From Alkalimonas sp. (GTDB taxonomy: Bacteria; Pseudomonadota; Gammaproteobacteria; Enterobacterales; Alteromonadaceae), in contig JAIUMG010000100.1 in NCBI GenBank assembly GCA_022565655.1, positions 1 through 10,472 of the forward strand: a stretch of 10,472 bases of DNA, given 5' to 3'. The position numbers and the translations under genes are program-made. Positions 1 through 5,956 of the stretch are shown here, in pieces. A model generated the notes under the pieces. It did not search any database. It worked only from the letters and a program-made list of their open reading frames with translations, and was not told the origin of the DNA. The first letter of the stretch is position 1, and every line of letters begins with the position of its first letter.

Positions 1-671
1 CCCTAAACCAACAAATGTACAAGCAGTTAGCTGAAGCCTTACAGCATGCAGCTGAAGACGACGCCATTCATGTGGTGTTGCTGCAAGGCCAGCATGATTG
101 CTTTACCGCCGGCAATGATCTGCAAGACTTTATTGATGGTGGCGTTTTAAACGAACAGCATCCAACCGTTCGCTTCTTGTATCAGCTGGCTGACTTCCCG
201 AAGCCTCTGGTGGCTGCTGTGGCAGGGTTGGCGATAGGGATAGGCACCACGGCGCTGATGCATTGCGACCTGGTTTATGCCACTCGCTCAACTCGTTTTC
301 AACTGCCTTTTACCAAGTTAGGCTTATGCCCGGAAGCAGCCTCTAGTTTGCTGTTACCGCAATTGATTGGCTATCACCGTGCCTGTGAGTATTTATTGCT
401 GGCCGAGCCATTTGATGGAGATGCAGCCTACCGGATGGGCTTGGTCAACCAACTGGTTGAGCCTGAACAACTACTTAACTTTGCCATGTCAAAAGCTCAG
501 CAGCTGGCCGCCTTACCGGTGCAGGCGGTGCAAAGCAGTAAACACCTGATGAAAGCGAATCAACGTGAAGCATTGCAATATACGCTGCGCGAAGAGTTAA
601 ACGAGTTCCAGCAACTGTTGCAGACGGATGCTTGTCAGCAAGCGGTCAGGCAGTTTTTTCAAAAAGGCTAG
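1..671 (+). CDS. Crotonase-fold enoyl-CoA hydratase/isomerase family protein, 5' end outside window
   Basis: This is a member of the crotonase superfamily, which acts on fatty acyl-CoA thioesters in the cytoplasm. The first ATG is at base 15, but the frame stays open to base 3 and encodes L-N-Q-Q just before it. That matches the usual '(N)AL..MY..L' stretch of the family, so the gene begins before the window and base 15 is an internal methionine. Counting from that methionine, the two oxyanion-hole segments are FTAGNDL (30-36) and AGLAIGIG (70-77). The two glutamates used by true hydratases are replaced: Thr79 sits in the GGGCE position and Phe99 in the QPE position. Instead a glutamate lies in CPEAASS (Glu107), as in delta3,delta2-enoyl-CoA isomerases such as ECI2. 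I therefore favour an isomerase role in beta-oxidation of unsaturated fatty acids. The family is clear; the exact reaction is inferred. The stop codon overlaps that of the converging lipoprotein gene. Confidence 0.88.
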   Translation, partial: LNQQMYKQLAEALQHAAEDDAIHVVLLQGQHDCFTAGNDLQDFIDGGVLNEQHPTVRFLYQLADFPKPLVAAVAGLAIGIGTTALMHCDLVYATRSTRFQLPFTKLGLCPEAASSLLLPQLIGYHRACEYLLLAEPFDGDAAYRMGLVNQLVEPEQLLNFAMSKAQQLAALPVQAVQSSKHLMKANQREALQYTLREELNEFQQLLQTDACQQAVRQFFQKG

Positions 672-1108
672 CCTTTGCTGAAAGGGTCATTTCTAATTTC
701 ATCAACCAGCCAACGACCTCGAATCCGAACCATTCGGACCACCCGCATCTCATTGATGGTGCGGTTATCAAAAGAGCCGGTGAAGACCAGGGTCACGTCG
801 GTGGCATTGCCATACTGCTCGCGTAAGTTCTGACCCGCCCGGTTGACGTTAATCGTCACTTCATCGTAAGACATATTAATCATGGTTCTGGCAACTTGCC
901 GGGGAGTGCCATAATGATCGATCAACTCAGCTAATGACTCCGTACTCAGGCTTTTCGCTAATTCGAGATCATTTTGGTTGTAGATGGCATCAAAAAACTC
1001 TGCCGCGGCATGTTCAGGGGCAGCAAAATTACCTGACATGGCAGGATTGTCTTCAGCACAGCTTACTAGCAAAAATAGAAATGGAAGGATGATCCAATAT
1101 TTAGGCAT
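668..1108 (-). CDS. Small predicted lipoprotein of unknown function, possibly NTF2-like
   Basis: The 146-residue product starts with a short hydrophobic signal peptide ending in the lipobox LVSC, with Cys17 as the predicted lipidation site. Ala and Glu follow the cysteine; the absence of Asp at +2 suggests sorting to the outer membrane by the enterobacterial rule. The mature part begins with a helical region (FFDAIYNQNDLELAKSL, about residues 38-54). Alternating beta-strand-like segments follow, ending in an arginine-rich strand and RGRWLVDEI near residues 130-138. A helix-rich start followed by a curved sheet ending in 'G.W.vd.i' is typical of NTF2-like/DUF4878-type domains; that fold assignment is my inference. 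I do not recognise a named family. It stands alone, converging on the crotonase gene with a 4-base overlap at the stops. No strong ribosome binding site is visible before the ATG, but the signal peptide starts properly there. Confidence 0.8.
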   Translation of the reverse strand: MPKYWIILPFLFLLVSCAEDNPAMSGNFAAPEHAAAEFFDAIYNQNDLELAKSLSTESLAELIDHYGTPRQVARTMINMSYDEVTINVNRAGQNLREQYGNATDVTLVFTGSFDNRTINEMRVVRMVRIRGRWLVDEIRNDPFSKG

Positions 1109-1192
1109 GCGAACCAGGCACCCGGCAAGAAACAGATACCCTTAGTGTGGACAGTATTCACGCTTCTGTAAAGGGCAGCTTAGCAGTTATTC

Positions 1193-1231
1193 TTGTCATC
1201 ATGCCAGGGGCCGCATGATGATGCCTGACAA
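1193..1231. other. Inverted repeat in the gap between the lipoprotein and cysK genes
   Basis: The arms catcatgc (1197-1204) and gcatgatg (1213-1220) are perfectly complementary around an 8-base GC-rich loop. An outer ttgt (1193-1196) can pair with acaa (1228-1231) across a 7-base bulge. It lies upstream of the lipoprotein gene and just beyond the cysK terminator. No run of T follows on either strand, so it is not a standard terminator. It could be an operator, an RNA processing element or chance. The rest of the 1109-1293 gap holds the lipoprotein leader, with a weak minus-strand promoter possibility (TTTACA, 17 bases, CACACT), and the terminator listed separately. Confidence 0.35.
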
Positions 1232-1245
1232 TGGCAGTACCATCG

Positions 1246-1270
1246 AAAAGGGGCGCAACCATGCGCCCCT
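1246..1270 (-). terminator. Intrinsic terminator of cysK
   Basis: Read on the minus strand, a perfect 9-bp GC-rich stem (aggggcgca / tgcgcccct) with a 4-base loop is followed by TTTTCG. It begins 23 bases past the cysK stop codon. The T run is short (four, the first within the stem), so termination may be incomplete, but stem strength and position fit well. Confidence 0.7.
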
Positions 1271-1293
1271 ACAATAGCATTACCATCTGAGCA

Positions 1294-2262
1294 TCAGGCT
1301 TGCAGCTCTTGCTCGGTAAAGACATCGGCAAACAGCGGGCTGGATAAGTAGCGCTCCGCCGAGCTTGGTAGAATGACCACAATATTTTTATCGGCAAACT
1401 CAGGTGTTTCAGCCAGACGCTTGGCCGCCACCACCGCAGCACCAGATGAAATACCAGCCAGAATGCCTTCTTCTTTCATCAGACGGTGTGCCATCGCAAT
1501 GGCTTCGTCATTGCTCACTTGCTCAACACGGTCAACCATTTCCAAATCCAGGTTGCCAGGAATAAAGCCAGCACCGATCCCCTGAATTTTGTGTGGGCCA
1601 GGCTTTAACTCTTCGCCAGCACGCTGCTGAGTAATGACCGGCGAATCGGTTGGCTCAACGGCAACGCTGATTAATGGGTGCTTTTTCTCTAACTTAATAA
1701 AACGACTCACACCGGTAATGGTACCGCCAGTACCCACCCCAGCCACAAAGGCATCGATCTTGCCATCGGTATCGTTCCAGATCTCCGGCCCAGTGGTTTC
1801 AAAGTGAATTTGTGGGTTTGCCGGGTTATCAAACTGCTGCAGCAGTACGTATTTATCCGGATCGGATGCCTGAATCTCTTTGGCTTTCTCAATGGCGCCT
1901 TTCATGCCTTTAGGGCCTTCAGTCAGCACCAGATTCGCGCCCAGAGCTTTAAGCAATTTACGGCGCTCCAGGCTCATGGTCGCAGGCATAGTCAGCGTGA
2001 GTTTGTAGCCGCGGCTGGCCGCGACGAATGCCAAAGCAATCCCGGTGTTGCCTGATGTTGGCTCAATCAGCTCTTTGCCTTCAGTTAACAGACCTTTCTT
2101 TTCAGCATCCCAGATCATCGAAGCACCAATACGGCATTTGACACTGAAGCTTGGGTTGCGGGCTTCAATTTTGGCGAATACATTACCGCCAGTCACTCGT
2201 TTCAGTTTGACCAGAGGGGTGCGTCCGATCGACAATGTGTTGTCTTCAAAAATAGTTGCCAT
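1294..2262 (-). CDS. cysK: Cysteine synthase A (O-acetylserine sulfhydrylase A)
   Basis: CysK is a PLP enzyme that converts O-acetyl-L-serine and sulfide to L-cysteine and acetate, the last step of cysteine assimilation, in the cytoplasm. The 322-residue length and the whole sequence match enterobacterial CysK (323 residues). The Schiff-base lysine is Lys42 in SVKCR. The substrate loop TSGNTG is at 69-74, and the PLP phosphate loop GTGGT is at 177-181. [11 protein letters not shown] and [11 protein letters not shown] follow in the expected order. Only small differences from E. coli are visible, such as PSSAERYLS for PSSGERYLS. The start is supported by GGAG (2271-2274) eight bases upstream. 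It is monocistronic here, ends at an intrinsic terminator, and is divergent from the AAA+ gene. E. coli cysK is activated by CysB with acetylserine; the same control is likely but no operator is certain. Confidence 0.98.
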   Translation of the reverse strand: MATIFEDNTLSIGRTPLVKLKRVTGGNVFAKIEARNPSFSVKCRIGASMIWDAEKKGLLTEGKELIEPTSGNTGIALAFVAASRGYKLTLTMPATMSLERRKLLKALGANLVLTEGPKGMKGAIEKAKEIQASDPDKYVLLQQFDNPANPQIHFETTGPEIWNDTDGKIDAFVAGVGTGGTITGVSRFIKLEKKHPLISVAVEPTDSPVITQQRAGEELKPGPHKIQGIGAGFIPGNLDLEMVDRVEQVSNDEAIAMAHRLMKEEGILAGISSGAAVVAAKRLAETPEFADKNIVVILPSSAERYLSSPLFADVFTEQELQA

Positions 2263-2335
2263 GGTAATAACTCCGATTGTCTAGCAAGATGCTGCTACGA
2301 TAAGGCGTACAGCGCTAATTTCCAAGTAGCGTTTT

Positions 2336-2363
2336 GCTATATGTTATTCCCTTTGCAACTCAA
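2336..2363 (-). promoter_or_regulatory. Candidate cysK promoter in the divergent spacer
   Basis: On the minus strand TTGAGT (2358-2363) and TATAGC (2336-2341) are separated by 16 bases, each matching four of six sigma70 consensus positions. A start near 2329 would give a leader of about 67 bases. The spacer (2263-2377) is shared with the AAA+ gene. Close to the -35 lies GGGAATAAC on the minus strand, the sort of sequence seen near CysB-controlled promoters, but I cannot establish a CysB site by eye. I found no convincing plus-strand promoter for the AAA+ operon. Confidence 0.3.
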
Positions 2364-2377
2364 CTAAGAGTGGATAA

Positions 2378-3217
2378 ATGGCTTTTCAAAGTACTGAACA
2401 TTATATTGTTTCCCCCGAGCTGGCATTGGCAGTGAATGCCGCTGTTACACTGGAAAAACCTCTGCTGATTAAAGGCGAGCCAGGCACCGGAAAAACCAGG
2501 CTGGCCGAAGAGCTGGCTACATCTTTAGGCCGCCAGTTACTGACCTGGCCAATTAAGTCCACCACCAAGGCTCAGCATGGCCTGTACGAATACGATGCAG
2601 TCTCGCGGTTGCGTGATAGCCAACTTGGCAGCGATAAAGTGCATGACATCAGCAATTACATTCGCCAAGGCAAGTTGTGGCAGGCTTTCGAGGCTGAAGA
2701 CAGACCGGTGTTACTGATTGACGAAATCGACAAGGCCGATATCGAGTTTCCGAACGACCTGCTGTATGAACTGGATCGCATGGCGTTTTTTGTGCATGAA
2801 ACGGGTGAGGAAATCGTCGCCAAACAGCGGCCCATCGTGATCATCACCTCCAACAACGAAAAAGAATTGCCCGATGCGTTTTTGCGTCGTTGTTTTTTTC
2901 ACTACATTCGCTTCCCTGATGCCGATTTACTGGCGCTGATTGTGGCGGTGCATTTTCCCAATATTCAACAGCAATTGCTCAGCGTAGCACTTGAGGTGTT
3001 CTTTGAACTGCGTGAACTTCCCAGTCTAAAGAAAAAGCCATCCACCTCAGAGTTACTCGACTGGTTGAAGCTGTTACTAGCAGAAGACATTACGCCTGAA
3101 GTTTTGCATGATAGTCAGAAAAAAGGCGGCTTGATGCCGATGTTCGGTGCTTTATTGAAAAATGAGCAGGATGTCGCCCTGGTAGAAAAACTGGCCTTTA
3201 TGGCCCGGCGTCGCTGA
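2378..3217 (+). CDS. MoxR-type AAA+ ATPase, partner of the downstream VWA protein
   Basis: This 279-residue ATPase has Walker A GEPGTGKT at 33-40, Walker B VLLIDEID at 111-118, a sensor-1 asparagine in TSNN (157-160) and an LRR arginine-finger candidate at 169-171. No membrane segment is visible. MoxR-type ATPases usually work with a VWA-domain protein to mature or load a cofactor into a client; CbbQ/CbbO, NorQ/NorD and CoxD/CoxE are the known examples. This gene has exactly that arrangement, its stop TGA overlapping the ATG of the VWA gene by one base, so the products are probably made together. The start is supported by AAGAG (2366-2370) seven bases upstream. No client enzyme gene lies next to the pair, so its target is unknown. 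The family call is firm; the role as chaperone is from the family. Confidence 0.93.
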   Translation: MAFQSTEHYIVSPELALAVNAAVTLEKPLLIKGEPGTGKTRLAEELATSLGRQLLTWPIKSTTKAQHGLYEYDAVSRLRDSQLGSDKVHDISNYIRQGKLWQAFEAEDRPVLLIDEIDKADIEFPNDLLYELDRMAFFVHETGEEIVAKQRPIVIITSNNEKELPDAFLRRCFFHYIRFPDADLLALIVAVHFPNIQQQLLSVALEVFFELRELPSLKKKPSTSELLDWLKLLLAEDITPEVLHDSQKKGGLMPMFGALLKNEQDVALVEKLAFMARRR

Positions 3218-4389
3218 TGCTGATCCAATTTTTTCAAACGCTTCGTAAGCACGGGCTTTCTGTTAGCCTGACCGAGTTGCTTGATCTGTTGGCTGCGCTT
3301 AAACAACAGGTTATTTTTGCTGATACTGAAGCCTTTTATTATCTAGCGCGGCTGGTGCTGGTGAAAGACGAGCGCGATTACGATAAATTTGATCGGGCTT
3401 TTGCCGAGTATTTTGAAGGGGTGGCACAGGTCGATATTGCCGCCAATATCCCGGATGAATGGTTAACTCCAGCAGCACTGAAACAACTGACGGAGGAGCA
3501 AAAAGCTGCTTTAAAAGGGTTAGGCAGCCTGGATGAGTTACTAAAGCAGTTTCGTGAGCGGCTCGCCGAGCAACAAAAGCGCCATGCTGGCGGTAATAAG
3601 TGGATTGGCACTGGCGGAACGTCACCTTTTGGTGCCTACGGTTATAACCCGGAGGGGATCCGCATTGGCCAGGACGGTTCGGGCGCACGTCGCGCGGTCA
3701 AAGTATGGGATAAACGCGAGTTCCGTGATTTAGACAGTGATGCCGAGCTGAACAATCGCTCAATTAAGCTGGCATTACGGCAGTTGCGGCGTTTTGCCCG
3801 TACCGGTGCCAGCCAGGAGCTGGATCTGCCTGCCACCATCTCTGCAACATCTCAGCAAGGAGGTTGGCTTGATTTGCAGTGGCAACCTGAGCGGCATAAT
3901 GCCATCAAAGTCTTGTTGTTTTTGGATGTTGGCGGCTCGATGGATGATTACATTCATGAGTGTGAGCAGCTGTTTTCTGCCGCCAAAGCAGAATTTAAAC
4001 ACCTGGAGTTCTTTTACTTTCATAACTGTGTGTACGAAGGCGTCTGGAAGCATAACCAGCGCCGCCGTGAGCAGCAAACCTCGGTATTTGATGTGATTCA
4101 TACCTATGGCTCGGATTACAAATTAATTTTTGTCGGTGATGCCACCATGGGCCCCTACGAAATTGGCTATCCTGGCGGTAGCGTCGAGCACTGGAACGAA
4201 GAGCCGGGTGCTGTCTGGTTACAACGTTTGTTGCAGCATTATCCTAAAGCGGCTTGGTTGAACCCTCAGCCAGAAGCATGGTGGTCGCATTATCAATCCA
4301 TCGATATGATTCAGCAGTTGTTGGAACAGCGCATGTATCCGCTAACGCTGGATGGTCTGAACCGTGCTATGCGAGCCTTATTGAACTAA
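3217..4389 (+). CDS. CoxE-like VWA-domain protein
   Basis: The 390-residue product has a helical N-terminal half, then a glycine-rich conserved-looking linker (GTGGTSPFGAYGY, 131-143, with IRIG at 148-151), then a C-terminal von Willebrand A domain. The metal-ion site reads DVGGS (237-241) instead of the classic DxSxS, so the first serine is glycine. GDATM (307-311) supplies the later acidic residue. FFYFHNCVYEGVW (265-277) and GGSVEHWNEEPGAVW (320-334) are landmarks I recall from the uncharacterised proteobacterial CoxE-like group (COG3825 type), where DVGGS also seems usual. The likely role is substrate-recognition partner of the MoxR ATPase just upstream. Its ATG overlaps that gene's TGA and no separate ribosome binding site is seen, pointing to coupled translation. 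No signal peptide or membrane segment is visible, so it should be cytoplasmic. Client and metal are unknown. Confidence 0.92.
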   Translation: MLIQFFQTLRKHGLSVSLTELLDLLAALKQQVIFADTEAFYYLARLVLVKDERDYDKFDRAFAEYFEGVAQVDIAANIPDEWLTPAALKQLTEEQKAALKGLGSLDELLKQFRERLAEQQKRHAGGNKWIGTGGTSPFGAYGYNPEGIRIGQDGSGARRAVKVWDKREFRDLDSDAELNNRSIKLALRQLRRFARTGASQELDLPATISATSQQGGWLDLQWQPERHNAIKVLLFLDVGGSMDDYIHECEQLFSAAKAEFKHLEFFYFHNCVYEGVWKHNQRRREQQTSVFDVIHTYGSDYKLIFVGDATMGPYEIGYPGGSVEHWNEEPGAVWLQRLLQHYPKAAWLNPQPEAWWSHYQSIDMIQQLLEQRMYPLTLDGLNRAMRALLN

Positions 4390-4415
4390 AGTAAGGGCAC
4401 AGGGATGATTATACC

Positions 4416-4444
4416 GTGCCAGAGGTCGGATCAGGCGTTATAAT
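4416..4444 (+). promoter_or_regulatory. Predicted sigma70 promoter of the FabH-like gene with overlapping dyad
   Basis: GTGCCA (4416-4421, four of six matches to TTGACA) and a perfect TATAAT (4439-4444) are 17 bases apart. This predicts a start near 4451 and a leader of about 75 bases. A dyad atcaggcg (4430-4437) / cgtctgat (4445-4452), with one G-T-type mismatch, is centred on the -10. Between the boxes, GGTCGGATCAG (4424-4434) matches 9 of 11 bases of the FadR-site core GGTCCGACCAG, though the flanks do not match. The overlap suggests repressor control, unproven. The rest of the 4390-4525 gap shows only weak pairing (ggcac ... gtgcc) after the VWA stop, and no clear terminator. Confidence 0.5.
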
Positions 4445-4525
4445 CGTCTGATTCATTCTAATAAAAGCTTTCGCAGCGCGCTTATACAGCTGATGAGAGC
4501 ATAGTCAGACAAGGTTTAGTGTTAT

Positions 4526-5695
4526 ATGACCATCTCAGAAAACCAAACAATGAAACAGCAAACTGCAGCTGAGACCAGAAAAAATGTGGTGATCAGTGGT
4601 TCTGGTGTCTTTACCCCAGTCGATAGTATTTCCAATGAAGAGCTGGTGGCCAGTTTTAACCAGTATGTCGATCAGTTTAATGCCGAGCATGCAGCTGAAA
4701 TTGAGCGCGGTGAGCTGGATGCACTAGCGCACTCAAGCTGTGAGTTTATCGAGAAGGCTTCAGGCATAAAATCGCGCCATGTGTTGTATAAAGAGGGGAT
4801 TTTAGACCCGGCTGTAATGCACCCGGTATTTCCCCGACGCGGTGAGGAACAACCGCCAGAAATGGTCGAAATGGCATTAGCTGCCGCCAACGAAGCGCTT
4901 CAACAAGCTGGCAAAACAGCCCGTGATGTCGACTTGATCATCTGTGCCGCTTCGAATATGCAGCGACCTTACCCGGCCTTGTCGGTTGAACTGCAGCAAC
5001 AGTTGGGTGCTGCTGGCTATGCTTTCGATATGAATGTGGCCTGTTCATCGGCGACCTTTGCCATCAGCAATGCCGTCAATGCCATTCGCGGAGGTACCGC
5101 CAAAGTGGTGTTGGTGGTGAACCCTGAGTTTGCCTCACCTCAGGTAAACTACAAAAGCCGTGACAGCCACTTTATTTTTGGTGATGTCTGTACTGCCACT
5201 ATTATCGAAGCAGAAGCAACGGCGACGTCAACTCAGGCGTATCGGATTTTGGGCATGCAGCTAAAAACGGAGTTTTCGAATAATATCCGTTGTGAGGTAG
5301 GCTACACCGAGCATTGTTTTGACACCACCGATCCTGACGTGGCCTTTTTTAAACAACAAGGTCGTAAAGTCTTTAAAGAACTACTACCTTTGGTGGCGGA
5401 TGTCATTCAATCGGAAATGGCTGCCCAAGGGGTGAAAGCAGATGACTTGAAGCGTTTGTGGTTGCATCAGGCCAACATCAATATGAATATTTTTGCTGCC
5501 AAAAAAATCCTTGGACGCGACCCCGAGCCAGAAGAAGCGCCCTTAGTGTTGGATCGCTATGCCAATACAGCTTCAGCTGGTTCCATAATTGCTTTTCACC
5601 AACATAAGCAAGGCTTGCAAGCAGGCGATAAAGCCATTTTGTGCTCTTTTGGTGCTGGGTACTCCATTGGATGTTTGCTGTTGGAAAAAGCCTGA
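4526..5695 (+). CDS. Beta-ketoacyl-ACP synthase III family protein (long FabH-like)
   Basis: KAS III enzymes condense an acyl-CoA starter with malonyl-ACP in fatty acid synthesis, in the cytoplasm. The full catalytic triad of the thiolase fold is visible: Cys173 in NVACSSATF, His314 in WLHQAN and Asn347 in YANTASAGS. The C-terminal CSFGAGYSIG is also typical. At 389 residues it is clearly longer than E. coli FabH (317), with extra sequence around residues 45-110. In this it resembles the long FabH-like proteins of Pseudomonas and marine gammaproteobacteria. One Pseudomonas homologue, PA3286 as I recall it, takes octanoyl-CoA from beta-oxidation into synthesis; an equivalent role here is only a suggestion. 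The start at 4526 has AAGG (4511-4514) at a rather long 11 bases. A second ATG at 4550 (Met9) has no binding site but would remove part of a poorly conserved-looking N-terminal tail. The gene stands alone with its own promoter. Confidence 0.92.
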   Translation: MTISENQTMKQQTAAETRKNVVISGSGVFTPVDSISNEELVASFNQYVDQFNAEHAAEIERGELDALAHSSCEFIEKASGIKSRHVLYKEGILDPAVMHPVFPRRGEEQPPEMVEMALAAANEALQQAGKTARDVDLIICAASNMQRPYPALSVELQQQLGAAGYAFDMNVACSSATFAISNAVNAIRGGTAKVVLVVNPEFASPQVNYKSRDSHFIFGDVCTATIIEAEATATSTQAYRILGMQLKTEFSNNIRCEVGYTEHCFDTTDPDVAFFKQQGRKVFKELLPLVADVIQSEMAAQGVKADDLKRLWLHQANINMNIFAAKKILGRDPEPEEAPLVLDRYANTASAGSIIAFHQHKQGLQAGDKAILCSFGAGYSIGCLLLEKA

Positions 5696-5956
5696 ACCAG
5701 GCGGCTGAGTTGTAACAAAGTATTGCAAGATGCCAGGCGATATCAGGCTGCTTAGTGATTTTTGTCAACAGGTGATCTATTGCAAGTTATTGATTTATAA
5801 ATTCTTTTTTTATTTTTACTGTGTAAAGAACCCAATAACAAGGGCAATCGTCTTGTATAGGATGCAACATTTGGCTGGCTCATCCAGTTCCATTCTCGGT
5901 TAGTATAAGGTAGCACTGAACTAATAAGAAAACCGAATTACACATAGAGAGCAACG
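5696..5956. other. Intergenic region before the efflux operon
   Basis: This 261-base gap contains no plausible gene. A 5-bp hairpin gcctg-aac-caggc (5690-5702) spans the preceding stop codon but lacks a T run. The middle (about 5788-5820) is very AT-rich, with the small palindrome atttataaat (5793-5802) followed by a run of T. Nearer the efflux genes TATAAG (5904-5909) could be a -10 box, but no good -35 lies at the right distance. A 9-base direct repeat tattgcaag occurs at 5721-5729 and 5778-5786. No operator for a TetR- or MerR-type regulator could be identified with confidence. Confidence 0.5.

Noticed and set aside
3311..3688. 125-codon open frame on the minus strand inside the VWA gene
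   Set aside because: Its composition (many Arg, Pro, Gln, His) is that of a reverse-strand artefact, and it fully overlaps the clear VWA coding sequence.
4526..5695. FabH-like gene together with the crotonase gene as one lipid-metabolism cluster
   Set aside because: They are separated by four unrelated genes on both strands, and each has its own transcription context.
5690..5702. Hairpin gcctg-aac-caggc over the FabH-like stop codon as a terminator
   Set aside because: The stem is only 5 bp with a 3-base loop, and no T run follows within the next bases.
5478..5768. 96-codon minus-strand frame overlapping the end of the FabH-like gene
   Set aside because: Two thirds of it is antisense to the conserved His/Asn catalytic region, and no ribosome binding site or family resemblance is seen.
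5721..5786. 9-base direct repeat tattgcaag as a regulator binding pair
   Set aside because: The copies are 57 bases apart, have no internal symmetry, and one such pair in a 261-base gap is not far from chance expectation.
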